From NCBI GenBank assembly GCA_010015655.1, contig ML976829.1, forward strand, positions 1-33,119: 33,119 bases of DNA, given 5' to 3'. Made by a program: the position numbers and the translations under genes. Source of the DNA: Bimuria novae-zelandiae CBS 107.79 (taxonomy: Eukaryota; Ascomycota; Dothideomycetes; Pleosporales; Didymosphaeriaceae). Shown here in pieces: positions 12,081-22,669 of the stretch (position 1 is the first letter of the stretch; every line of letters starts with the position of its first letter). Under the pieces are notes generated by a model. That model was not told where the DNA came from and did not search any database. It saw only the letters and a list, made by a program, of their open reading frames with translations.

Positions 12081-12507
12081 GGTGGGTTCTAACAATAGGT
12101 CCCTATTGCACTATATAGCCTTTTTAACGCGTGGAATTCTTTATAACTTAACGCGTCTTTACTTATACTACGCGTTGGTCTCTATTTTAGAGCTGCCTCC
12201 GGTGTCTAATCGCCGCCTTATTATGTTTACCCTAACCCTAACGCGCAACCCTAACGCCTATAACTATATATTATTTAGTGCTGTAAATTAGCTAGGACGT
12301 GTAACTTAGTGTGCTGAATCTGTCACTAAAATTTTAGGTTAATTAGACTACAGGAACCTATCGACATGTGGGGTTAACTATCTTTAACATACGGGCTACG
12401 TTCTTAGATATACATAGAAGAATTGGCCTAGCGCGGATATTTTATCCCTAACAAAACCAGGGTCCTATCGACATATAGGGCTACATGTTCATGCAGCCCT
12501 GGGTTAG
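12081..12507 (-). promoter_or_regulatory. Upstream flank of TLH unit D
   Basis: This has the same block as in unit A: ACGCGT near 12127 and 12152, telomere-like ACCCTAACCCTAAC at 12229-12242, and the terminal hairpin with GGGTTAG. Conservation across four copies is clear; regulatory function is not shown. Confidence 0.35.
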
Positions 12508-15330
12508 AAAGGCTAAGAGATAATACTAGTAACATACTATTAATAGCGTAAAAAAGAACTCTAACCTCTTTTAAATTATAGGCTAGCACAAGCTAGAGCT
12601 AATAAGACTAGACCCGCCGCCGGCCTATAAGGGGCGCTATATTACTAACCCGTAAGAGAAAGCGGAAACGCTTAGATAAGTAATACTCTACTATTTTAAT
12701 AATAGTAATAACCTACTAGAGGCTCTAGAACCTAATATTTAAGGATTACAGGGCTATTACGCCCTCCCCTAGGACCTATACCTTTCTCCTAAAGAGGTTA
12801 AGCGTAACATAATAGGAGTCTTAAGCACCTTACCTAGTATAAATAAAATTACTATTTATATGCTTACCACATGCTAGCACTATATCTAGACATATCTTAC
12901 TAGCCTATACTAGCGCTATCTGGCCCTTAGCTACTTCCCCCACGCGTAGAGGGTTATAGAGGTTGTTATAATACCTAAGATAGGTAAAAAGAACAAATCC
13001 TCCCCTAAATTATAAAGACCTATTGCCCTGCTATCCTGCCTTAGTAAGGGCCTAGAAAGAATCTTAGTAAGGAGATTTATTAGCACTACCATGGCATATG
13101 GCATACTAAGCCCCTAACACGGGGGGGCTCTCCCTAAGAAATTAGCCATAGACCTAGTAGCCACTTTTATATATAACGTAGAAAACGCCTTCTCTAACGG
13201 CCAGCACGTTACTATAGTTACTATAAATATTTAAGGCGCCTTTAACGCACTTCTTAAAAATTAACTTCTATATAAAATAAAGGCCTAAGGATAGTATAAT
13301 AGTGCCCTTTTAATTATAAAAAACTTCCTTTAGGACTATCGCGTCTAAGTGTAATTAGGAGAAGCCACTATAGCGCCCTACCTAGTATAGTACGGAACGC
13401 CATAGGGCTTACCACTATTACTAGTGCTATACACACTTTATCTAGCAGAGCTACTTTAGCAAGACCCTACTAGGCACTTTAGGTACGCAGATAATATTTA
13501 CCTCTATAGGTAATTCTACTTCCTAGACTAGAACGTGGAAATGCTAGTAGAAAATATAGGCGCTATAAATTCCTAAGAAGACGCTAATCACGTGGTATTT
13601 ACCCTAGAGAAACTCGAAATAATACACCTAACTAAGTAGAAAAGTAACTATTTACTACCTATTTAGATTAACGATTAGCTTATCCTCTAACCTACATTAC
13701 TAGATAAGGCGCTACGCTAGCTAGGTGTTTACTTTAATAAAAAGCTTAATTTTAAAATATACGTTATTACCCGCGTAGCCAAAGGACGCGTAGTTGCATA
13801 GCATATCTATAGCCTTGCTAGAATCTAGCATGGCCCACTAGCCAGCTTACTACGTAAAGTAGTAATCTCATGCGTACTACTACGCCTACTATATAAAAAT
13901 AAGGCCTAGTATAGAGGGCGCACGAAGCCCCCTAAGATTATAAAAGCTACGCAGAACCAAAAGGTTAGTATATAACTTAGGTGGCATATTACCGCCCTGG
14001 AAAAGGCCCTTATAATAGTAATTAGAGGCGTTGTCCCCGCCTACCGCACTACGCCCACTGCCACGCTATATAGAGACGTAGGCATTCCTTTAGTAGCTAT
14101 AGCGCTTAAAGAGTGTAAGGCGAGGTTCGCTATGCGCCTATACTACGTTAATAAAGATTACTTACTTATAGCGCGCACGCGACTAATTATAGTATATAGA
14201 GAAAAAGGCGCCAAACGCCTATAGCGCCTATATATAAAAGTTTAACTACTCGCATAGCTATTCGCACTAGTACCCCGCCCTATACTACTATAATTACACT
14301 ATTCTAACTAGTGCCGAATAGACCCTATAAATAATAAGCCTAAAAAGCTCGCTACTAAAGAATTTAAATAATAGTGGACAAGCCTGCCTACTAAGATAAT
14401 TATAGTGTTCTTAGACGGCTCGAAATAGCGCACAGAAAACGGCGAGCGCTACGTAACCTATAAATACACTATATACTAGGGCTAGAGTCTACTATATATA
14501 GGTAAAGGCTCCCTTAACACGCGGGCCCACGTCTTTAACGTAAAAGTAGTAGGGGCCTAAAGAGATCTTTAACACGTGCTATAGACTTAGGCGCACCGCC
14601 TAAGCCAGATTTAGATATATATAGATAGTATATTAGTTATCTAGGGTATTAGGGGAGACCCCGCGCTATTATTCTAGTAGGCCTTTATACGCTGCTAGGA
14701 AGCCATAGACACCTAGAATATTTAAATCTAATAGTTACTAGGCTATATAGGCATTAAAGGCAATAAGCTAGCTAATTAGCTAGTAGATAAGATAGCTAAG
14801 GACCCACGCCCACCTATAGGGAAGGTAGCTAACCCTATAATATTAGGTCTACAATCTAATGCGCGCGCATACGTACGCGCTATATAATAAGAGTAGTAGC
14901 GTACACGTACACTAAATCTCTCTATATAGTATAACTAGTAGGACCTAGCATACACCCCCTTTAGGCAACCGTCGGAGCTAGAGCTTACACGCCCCGCCCT
15001 GGCCAAGCTTCTATTCATGAGGACAAGACACGGCAACTACGCCTAGTACTATAGAAAGTTTAAGCATAATAAGGAAACCCTTACGTGCACCTATAGAGTA
15101 GACTTGGCCCTAGACTATATTATACACTACCCACGGATAGTGCGACGCTTTAACTATTAGCTATAATGCCTAACACATCCCCTAATAAATACTAGAGAAG
15201 GAATATAGTACCTTAGGGCGCTAAGCCTAGGAGAATACGCAACCTTTTTTACACTTAGTGTTAATAATAGTATACGTTAGTAAGTAATTAGCTAACTACG
15301 TTATAGGCGAGCGGACATAAACCCACGCTT
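12508..15330 (+). pseudogene. LINE (non-LTR retrotransposon) ORF2 remnant: RT and RNase H
   Basis: The plus strand, read through many TAG/TAA stops, encodes a LINE polymerase. Visible are VVIIPKIGKKNK and RPIALLSCLSKGLERIL (RT fingers, about 12960-13060), the TPxGLPLLLVLYTL motif (about 13400, normally GxPQGSPLSP), RYADNI (about 13485, normally YADD), a thumb region with LGVYFNKKLNF, then RNase H with IVFLDGSK (about 14400) and GNKLAN near 14760. The order RT then RNase H fits fungal Tad/I-type LINEs. The endonuclease is missing: the element starts directly after the TLH end GGGTTAG at 12507, consistent with 5' truncation. It is mutated beyond activity. Confidence 0.87.
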
Positions 15331-15741
15331 TAAGTAAAGTAGATACGCTACCTGCTTATAACTTACTAGAGTATCTACTATATAAGACTTAGCTCTCTCT
15401 TTTATATACCTATATGCGTGTATATATCTTTCCTTACCTCTAATAAGTCTTGGCATGCTTCTGTACAGGACTAAGGATAGCTAGAAGGCCACCCCTTTTC
15501 CCACTATTATTACATAAAGGCCAGATTAAATAGCTAAGTCGCCCCTATCTAGAGAGGGATAGTAGCATAAGAGGCCGCTTCTATAGTAGTGGTAGCACTA
15601 GCATAAGTGGCCCTTACTAAGTGTAGGGCACGTCTACATACCCCCTAGAAGGTTACATAGGACGTAAAACTAATACTACTACTACTACTAGCCCTTCTTT
15701 TAATTAAATCTATACTACCTATTTAAGTCGCCTCCTTCTAT
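15331..15741 (+). other. Probable LINE 3' untranslated region
   Basis: This is non-coding sequence between the last recognisable ORF2 residues and the (TAC)n tract, including a short (TAC)n run near 15670-15690. No gene or RNA was recognised. Assignment to the LINE is by position only. Confidence 0.4.
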
Positions 15742-15803
<62 letters not shown>

Positions 15804-15832
15804 TTACTACTACTACTACTATTATTACTACT
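15742..15832. repeat. (TAC)n microsatellite
   Basis: About thirty TAC triplets with a few TAT interruptions. It separates the LINE from the minus-strand zinc-finger/recombinase pseudogene, whose frame runs out into this tract. Confidence 0.95.
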
Positions 15833-15844
15833 TACTTTACTACC

Positions 15845-18424
15845 TACTTTATTATTACGTCTAGCCCTAAAAAGCGGTGCTATATAGTGTTAAGTAGCTA
15901 AAAGGCTTTAAATAAGCGTACGCTAAGATGATTAATAATATCTATTAGTACGCTATAGTTACTAATACTTATTATTATTATTCTTATATTTTATAGCTTT
16001 ATTACGTCCTTACTATTCTCTTTATTTATCTTAGCCTTGTCTATCTTACCTATTTTATTTTAATAGCTCTTACTAAACGGCTTCTTAACTATAATATAGT
16101 TAATACTAATAATAGCGTGCCTATAGTTAAGCGTGCGTAGCGCTACCCTAAGTCTCTTACCTATTTCTTACTTTAGCGCCTATATAAGCTAGTCTATTCC
16201 CCACGGGCCCTATTTATCTACCTACACGTAGTTACTAAAGCAGTCGCCAAGCACCTGTATAGTAAGATACTTATAAAATAACTATAAGTACGCTAAGTAT
16301 AGCACTATAACTTGCCTTAGGTATAATAGTAAAAAGCGCGGCACTACCTTTAGTATATTTTATTATAACTATAATTTATAATAGTAAATAACTATTATTA
16401 CCTACTTATTTATAATAAAGAGGTTGTAGTCCTATAGTAGCCTATTCTAATACTATATTATTATAATCTCTAACTCTTTACTTAGCTATCTAGACGTTAT
16501 ATGCACGTAGACTATTAGTAGTATTAAAAAGTAGTTTACGTAACGTAAGTATTACTTAACCTATTTTACGCTTTATTATCTATTACTTATCTATAGTCTA
16601 TAGCCTTACTTAGTCTACTTAGCTTACGTTAGTATCTACTCTAGCTTATTCTTAAGACTATTATTATAATACCACACGAAAGACACGCCTCGCCATTTAA
16701 ATATAACGTTATTAATAAGCCTCTTAAGTAGAATAGTAAAGTAATCTTTTATTTTTACTACCTAAAATAGCTTCTTTTATAGTATTTACTCCGCCTTTAC
16801 TACTATATCCTGCGCTATATAGCATAAGTAGCTAAGATAAATAGGCTAGCTATATAGGTAGAAGATAGTCTTATTCTTTAATTAGTATATATTACTTAAA
16901 TTATTAACTACTAGTGCAACGTACTTATTATAAGCTAATAAGCTAAGCGCCTTACTTATTAAGCTATATAAACTATTAGATAAATACTTTTCTCTATACT
17001 CTAGAAAGTACTTTAAATTCTTATTAGTTTACTTATTATGGCGCGCGAATAGGAGTAGTCTCTCTACGCTAAGTATGCGTATATAGTATACTACGCTTAC
17101 TAGTATATATAAGTAGTGCTTTACTATGCGTAAGCGATTTAAGTCGCTATTAATACCTAGTATAGCGAGAAAGTAAAAGAGCCTGCTACTAAATAGCTTG
17201 TTACTTATTATTATAAAGAAAAATAACGTAAGTAAGTTAAGTAGCACTATAGGCTAAGCTTCGCGCTATACTTTACGCTACGCTTTATTATTAATATTAG
17301 TATCTTAATCTAGCGCCCTTTATAGCGCTAGTATAAGCTCCCTTTACTTAATTATTTAATAAAATAGCTCTTGCGCGTCTTTTATTAAGTCCCTTTTACT
17401 TTAACTAGTGCCTATATTATTTATAGGTTAATTACTATTATCCTCTAAGTTAGAGCTAGGGCTAGGATTAGCGTAATTATTATTATTCTTATCCTTGTCC
17501 TTATTCGTATTCTTATTCTTATTCTCATTACTATTATTGCTACCTTTTTCTTTTTTCTACTTTTTCTCCTCCTTCTCCTCCTTCTCCTCTTCCCCTTACT
17601 CTTCCCGCACTATTACCGCCGCTACTAGCCTTACTTTCGCGTTGGCCATAAAGTGTAGAGCGTAGTAAATAAACTTAACTATATAGCTAGCGTACTAAGT
17701 CTAACTCTTTAGGTTTTATAGTCGCGCTATAAACTACTAGTTAATCTTTTATTATTTTATACATTTTAATTACTATCTTGTCTCTTACGCGAGCGTTAAT
17801 AGCCTTTTAATATTTTTTTATTAGTAGTTCTATAAGCTTTACTACCTACTATAGCTTTACTTTATTTTAATTAAGTAGTTAGGTCTAATACGCGAGGTAT
17901 ATAAAGTTATAATTAATAAAATATTTTAGCTAGCTTATTTACTTAAACTAGCTAGTCTTATTTATTTTTATAACTTAAGTATTTATAACCTACGCCTTTT
18001 TTTATACGCGTTCTTTATTAGCTTTTACTTTATTAACTACTTACTAATAATATTTATTACTACGTAGGGTATAGGTAGCGCGCTATTAACGCGAATAATA
18101 AACTAGTGCTATAGTTTCTTAACACGAAAAAAAGTCTATCCTTTTACTTTTTTACATAACGTGCTTATCTTACCCTTTTATACCTATTTATACTTTTTTT
18201 TATAGTGCTTTTGTAGCATGTCTTTACTTATAATAATAAAATCTAGGCCATATTTACTATTTTTATACTAGTATTAAAACGCGTCTAGTAGCTTGCCGAG
18301 CGCTTTAATTAGTAGGCCTAGTAATAATAGTAGCTTAATATCTTGTAGTGTAGCTATAAGTTACTAATAGTAGTAGTAGTAGTCTATAATAGCTTTTTTT
18401 TATACTTAAAATAGTAGCGTGCTA
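15845..18424 (-). pseudogene. C2H2 zinc finger plus tyrosine-recombinase-like protein, RIP-degraded
   Basis: This is a second relative of the TLH N-terminal half, clearly diverged from units A-D. On the minus strand it reads: a finger segment YGLDFIIISKDMLQKHYKKK (about 18250-18190); TFFRVKKL; a long Lys/Gln-rich region; KFIYYALHFMANAK near 17650; a Glu/Lys then Asn/Lys-rich low-complexity linker (about 17600-17480); an open stretch at 17247-17029 with LFYFLAILGINSDLNRLR; FTILLKRLINNVIFK near 16720; and the recombinase-like part HITSRxLSKELEI, VVPRFL, LGDCFSNYV, WGID and NYRHAIISI (about 16130). It ends with HRFLGLDVIIK at about 15855. No RecQ domain follows; the microsatellite and LINE take its place. 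Stops make it inactive. Whether it was a stand-alone gene or a truncated TLH cannot be told here. Confidence 0.78.
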
Positions 18425-18429
18425 ACTAT

Positions 18430-18815
18430 TGTATCGGCGCAGGTCACTTAAAGGATTAATGTTAGCGTATCTCCTAGCAGAGGCATGTGGGAGTGCGTGT
18501 ATAAGAATGTAGCCTCGAATGAATTAAGTGCCTATAGGCCTGGTACGAAAGGATACGGAAAAGGTACTGAACTACAAAAGCCCCAAGCTCCTCTAAATAC
18601 ACCTCTTCCCAGATGGCTAGCTAGCACATAACTGCCATAGGTTGACCGTCGGTCTGATGGATCCGAAATAGGTCCGAATCGGATTCGTAGTTCCCCATCG
18701 GTCTGATAGATCCGAAATTGGTCCGATACGGATGAGTGTCGGTTTTCGGATGATCTCGAATCCTGTCTTGACTAGCCAAGGGTTCTCGTGTCGACGAGCG
18801 ATTGTTCCTGTTACA
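18430..18815 (-). mobile_element. Solo LTR, 386 bp, minus orientation
   Basis: It runs from TGTATCGGCG to CCTGTTACA, with canonical TG...CA ends, and is flanked by the 5-bp target duplication ACTAT (18425-18429 and 18816-18820). It is almost identical to the LTR at 21773-22158 in reverse orientation. The only differences I see are three transitions near 18456-18465 (TTAATGTTAGCG here, TCGATGTTGGCG there). It contains two imperfect direct repeats of GGTCTGATRGATCCGAAAT. Base composition is balanced, unlike the AT-rich surroundings. No internal retrotransposon sequence adjoins it. Confidence 0.93.
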
Positions 18816-19020
18816 ACTATATAGGTACGCGTTAATATTCTATAGAGCTATATAATACTTTTTATATATAAGCACGCAATACTTATCTAGATAAAAAAGC
18901 TACTTTTATATATTATTAAGTATAATAATAATTAATAGTAGCTAAGCGCGTTGCTGCGTGCCTTTTAATATTAATATTAATACTAATACTAATAACGCTA
19001 CTACTTATACTACTACTACT

Positions 19021-19037
19021 AGTGCTAGTGCTAGTGC

Positions 19038-19103
<66 letters not shown>
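19021..19103. repeat. (AGT)n microsatellite
   Basis: Three AGTGCT units are followed by about twenty AGT triplets. It is the reverse complement of the (TAC)n tract at 15742-15832. Confidence 0.95.
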
Positions 19104-19209
19104 CTATACGTCTTAGCAGCGGCGATAGCGCTCCTTTATAATCCTAACCCTAAATTAATCTTAACGTAACCCTAGACGGCGCTCACAAGAGGCCTACCAC
19201 TATTATAAT

Positions 19210-19277
19210 AAGTAAGTAAGGGAGTAAGTGGATAAGTAAGTAAGTGGGTAAGTAAGTAAAGTAAGTAAAGTAAGTAG
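19210..19277. repeat. (GTAA)n microsatellite
   Basis: Tandem AAGT/GTAA tetranucleotides with occasional GG interruptions. Confidence 0.9.
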
Positions 19278-20250
19278 GGAAGCAAGCTCTATAAGAGTAA
19301 CGTTTATATTTAGGGAAAGTATAAGTACGTACACCTTACTCTTCTAAACGCCCTATAGTAGTAGGGGCAAAAAAGAAAGATTAATTAGGGGATTAGGGTT
19401 AAATAAATTATCCCCCCTTGAGGTGCGCGCGACTCGGACCTAGTGACTAAATTAGTTTAGGGCGGGCTTAGTACTAATCGGGCCGCATTAGTAGGGTTAT
19501 AGCGGTTAGGGCTTTTTTATAGTTATACTTTTAATTAAACTTAACTTAAAGCTCTAACTAGCGCCTTACAAAGTTTATAGCCTAGTTTTAACTCATAGAA
19601 TCGCGCTAATACTTATATTAAATTATAGAATCTATTTTAAATTATAATAAGTTATACTATTACCTATAGTATAAGTGTAACTAATCTGCTGTCTTCTTAC
19701 CTAAACTATTACCTAGAATATAATAGAATAAGGAAGAAAGGCTGGCGCACTATTACCCCTATATTATTTTATATAGTATAAGTATTAAATATTACTAAAT
19801 AGACACCTTATATATAGCCATAAATTTTTCTTAATAAAAAAATTATTATCTTACAGTAACTTACAGTACCTTTTTTTTTTTATAAAAAATACTCTTATAT
19901 CTAATAACTTAGCTAGTAAAGAATTAGCTCTATTTTTTATAATAGTAAGCCAGGGTAGAAATTCTTATATATTTAAATTAAGTATATACTATACAATTGC
20001 CTGCTTCTTTCATATAGTAAGTCTTATTAAGTTAGGTGTGTAGTTTCGTTAAAAGATAGTTTTAACACGTCTTTATTATACTGTGCTTTTTAATAATACT
20101 ATAAATTACTATAGTGTGTAAAATTAAGAGTAGTGTATTTTCTTTAATAGCTTAAAGCGCAAGCTATAATTACGCCTCTTATAATTTAGGTAGTTTATTA
20201 CGTTATTAAGATATTACGTTATACTATAGCTAATAAAATGTTTAAATAAG

Positions 20251-20305
20251 GTCTTAGTATTTTCGGCCACTGGCTATACCTATCTACTTATTATATATAT
20301 ACTAA
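20251..20305. repeat. Short dispersed repeat, copy 1
   Basis: AGGTCTTAGTATTTT followed by GGCCACTGGCTATACC resembles the segment at about 20996-21050. The two copies flank the relic of the TLH unit end at 20622-20874. The element of origin was not identified. Confidence 0.5.
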
Positions 20306-20621
20306 AACGTACATGTGTATACAGCATTTACTTTATAGGATAAAAACTAAACTTATTGTTAACTAGATACGCACACAGTGTAATAAGTAAATAGGTAAAA
20401 TATACACACTATATAGAGTACTTAGCCATATATTAAGTACTCTACTAATATATATTTCTGCAAGCTTGTAGTAGGAATAAGATTTAGTAAATAATTAGCC
20501 TCCATTATTTTCTTTTTAACTTTGTACTAGTGAGGAAACAAGAATACAAAAGTAGTATTCTATATAGAATTCTAGCGCCGTAATTATTAAGGACTAGGGG
20601 AATATATATTACTTACTATTA

Positions 20622-20874
20622 TAGTATAATATATTATTATTTAGGGCTGCAAATGTGCTAGAATGTGTAACTTACTATACTAAATTTATAACAAAAACTT
20701 TAGGTTAAATAGACTATAGAAACCTATTCATATATAGGGTTAATTATTTTTAATATACAGGCTATATTTTTATATATATATTAAAAAATTAGTTTAGAGC
20801 AGATATTTTATCATAATAAAACTAGGGTCTTATTAATATATAGGGCTATATATTTATAACGTCCTAGGTTAGAT
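20622..20874 (-). repeat. Eroded relic of the TLH unit end
   Basis: This aligns along its whole length with 4745-4985: GAATGTGTAACTTA, TTTAGGTTAAATAGACTA, GGGTTAATTATTTTTAATAT, then a decayed hairpin (AGGGCTATATA...) and GTCCTAGGTTAG. It is more AT-rich than the distal copies, so probably older. It lies 8.4 kb proximal to the array, beyond the LINE, the second pseudogene and one LTR. Confidence 0.8.
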
Positions 20875-21287
20875 ATAATTCTCGTATATATATATATAAA
20901 AGTAAAAGTAGATTCTAAGTAAATTAGCCTACTATAATTTCTTATAACTATTTATGCGCCTTCTATACTATTATGTAGAGTATAGACTTTAATAGGGTCT
21001 TAGTATTTTTAGCCATTTACTATACCCGGCCACTTACTGTGCATATACATTACCATTTAATATAATAATTTTATATATAATATATAATTTTACTCTTACT
21101 TCTAACCCCTGTATAAATATTGCAACTAATGACTTTTAACCTTTTAAAGGTTCTAGACAAAGCTTATGCTAGATAAGAAGATATATTTAACTTATAGTAA
21201 TATTTAGTATATATACCCTAATATTAACTCTAGAATGAAATTTATAGTATCCCTTTATATATACTTAAGCAAGATTTTATAAGAAAA
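20875..21287. other. AT-rich gene-free stretch with repeat copy 2
   Basis: TpA-rich sequence with no coding potential that I could read. It holds the second copy of the short dispersed repeat at about 20996-21050 (GGGTCTTAGTATTTTTAGCC). Confidence 0.5.
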
Positions 21288-21292
21288 GATAA

Positions 21293-21764
21293 TATTACGA
21301 GCATAAGGAACCCGGACTATAATACGTATTAGTTAGAAGACGGATAGGAAGAGACGAGTAAAGAGATACTATAGCTAGCCTATAGGGACTGGCGGGGTTG
21401 CTTAGGTCAGCCAGGGTCACGTGACCATAATCCGCCAAGAACGATCTTCGAAGACGGATTAAGGGTAATCCGCTAAGAGGACGGATAGCTATTAGATTAC
21501 TTAGGAATAGAGGAGGAAATAGCCTAGTATATAGTATAATAATTCTCCTATAGTTATTTCTCTCCTTATAGTTAACTTACATATCTTCTGTGCGAGTACG
21601 TTCTCTTATATAAATTAATAGTTATTTTATTTATTATAAGATTAAATTATATAGCCACGCGCTAAGTTGTCGCATTAATTTATACTACTAAATAATCTAT
21701 AAAGTGCTACTTTAGCCTTACCGCCCTAACCCGAATTGGACCATGGTGTGAGCGCCTTATAATA
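21293..21764 (+). mobile_element. Solo LTR of a gypsy-like element, 472 bp, RIP-mutated
   Basis: It is flanked by the 5-bp duplication GATAA (21288-21292 and 21765-21769). Its ends read TATTACGAG...TTATAATA, expected if TG...CA ends were mutated by RIP. From about 21525 to the right end it matches the LTR of the gypsy element at about 29852-30089. It contains the palindrome GTCACGTGAC at 21416-21425. No internal region is attached, so it is a solo LTR left by LTR-LTR recombination. Confidence 0.82.
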
Positions 21765-21772
21765 GATAAAAT

Positions 21773-22158
21773 TGTAACAGGAACAATCGCTCGTCGACAC
21801 GAGAACCCTTGGCTAGTCAAGACAGGATTCGAGATCATCCGAAAACCGACACTCATCCGTATCGGACCAATTTCGGATCTATCAGACCGATGGGGAACTA
21901 CGAATCCGATTCGGACCTATTTCGGATCCATCAGACCGACGGTCAACCTATGGCAGTTATGTGCTAGCTAGCCATCTGGGAAGAGGTGTATTTAGAGGAG
22001 CTTGGGGCTTTTGTAGTTCAGTACCTTTTCCGTATCCTTTCGTACCAGGCCTATAGGCACTTAATTCATTCGAGGCTACATTCTTATACACGCACTCCCA
22101 CATGCCTCTGCTAGGAGATACGCCAACATCGATCCTTTAAGTGACCTGCGCCGATACA
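21773..22158 (+). mobile_element. Solo LTR, 386 bp, plus orientation
   Basis: It starts TGTAACAGGAAC and ends GCGCCGATACA, with the 5-bp target duplication AAAAT on both sides (21768-21772 and 22159-22163). It is the inverted twin of 18430-18815, inserted 8 bp past the end of the 472-bp LTR. It is unmutated in appearance, so a recent insertion or one too short for RIP. Confidence 0.93.
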
Positions 22159-22422
22159 AAAATAATTACTAACCTATACTAAATTACACGCTATATTTAA
22201 AAGCTATATAGGCTATGAGTACAGGCCTTTACTTTTTTATTTTAAGTTTTTTTTATACTAATATTAAATTAAACTACCTCCTGGTATTATATTAAAGGGT
22301 AAACTTAATAAGATAAAATAATAATTAATTAAAGTAAGATCTAATTCTCTGATTATCTTTTTGTCTGGGAGGTAGAAGCCTCTATATAACCTTAAAGATA
22401 TCTCTTACTTTATTGTGAAATG

Positions 22423-22488
22423 TATCTGAGGCAAGGGTGGAGGAATGCATCTTAGGCAAGGGAGGAATATATCTTAGGCAAGGGTACA
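22423..22488. repeat. Three-copy tandem repeat, core ATCTKAGGCAAGGG
   Basis: TATCTGAGGCAAGGG, CATCTTAGGCAAGGG and TATCTTAGGCAAGGG follow each other at 22-25 bp spacing, within the presumed 3' region of the NLR gene. Confidence 0.8.
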
Positions 22489-22619
22489 GGTGCGCCAGCC
22501 ACCTTGCAAGTGCCAAGGACCATGTAATCGGACACCTGGTTAGCTAATAAACCCCGTCCTCTGAAGACAACTCGTAATGAGAATATGTAAACAAAAGCTA
22601 CTTAAGCCTAGACACGAGA

Positions 22620-22669
22620 TCATCTTCCTTATACTATTAAGCACCTGCATTAGAAAGCATCTTTACCAC
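22620..22669 (-). pseudogene. Severed ankyrin tail of the NLR gene
   Basis: After the stop codon the same frame continues VVKMLSNAGA, two stops (TAA TAG) and YKEDDLVSRLK, resembling the natural last ankyrin half-repeat of these proteins. All stops are explicable as CAG/CAA changed to TAG/TAA. The loss is a few tens of residues at most. Confidence 0.65.

Larger units (their letters stand above)
9191..12507 (-). repeat. Subtelomeric TLH unit D
   Basis: Homology starts at 9191 (TATTAATCGCCTC), equivalent to about 1668 in unit A, and ends with the hairpin (12477-12500) and GGGTTAG at 12507. It is the innermost unit and the shortest of the three long ones. A LINE fragment follows with no spacer. 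Confidence 0.88.
18821..20621. other. AT-rich gene-free stretch with microsatellites
   Basis: I found no readable protein family on either strand. It contains the triplet and tetranucleotide repeats listed separately, a scrap of CCTAACCCTAA at 19142-19152, and a GC-richer island at about 19405-19510. The rest is TpA-rich sequence typical of eroded repeats. Confidence 0.6.
22164..22669. other. Downstream flank of the NLR gene
   Basis: The first 250 bp are AT-rich without genes. From about 22370 the composition becomes balanced. Three tandem copies of a 22-25-bp repeat with core ATCTKAGGCAAGGG lie at 22423-22488. The last 50 bp still read as the tail of the ankyrin frame beyond the stop codon. 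The NLR transcript should end somewhere here; no clear polyadenylation signal was chosen. Confidence 0.55.

Noticed and set aside
4467..12291. Three similar plus-strand 100-residue ORFs (4467-4769, 8672-8974, 11989-12291) looking like a conserved hydrophobic protein family
   Set aside because: They lie antisense to the TLH zinc-finger start and upstream flank. Their conservation follows from duplication of the unit, and RIP removes stops on one strand while adding them on the other.
18821..21287. Possible RNA genes or a small gene in the AT-rich block
   Set aside because: No tRNA or rRNA fold, no family-like reading frame on either strand. Only microsatellites and eroded repeats could be supported.
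18425..22163. One 3.7-kb DNA transposon with 386-bp terminal inverted repeats
   Set aside because: Each arm has TG...CA ends and its own distinct 5-bp target duplication, so they are two separate solo LTR insertions.
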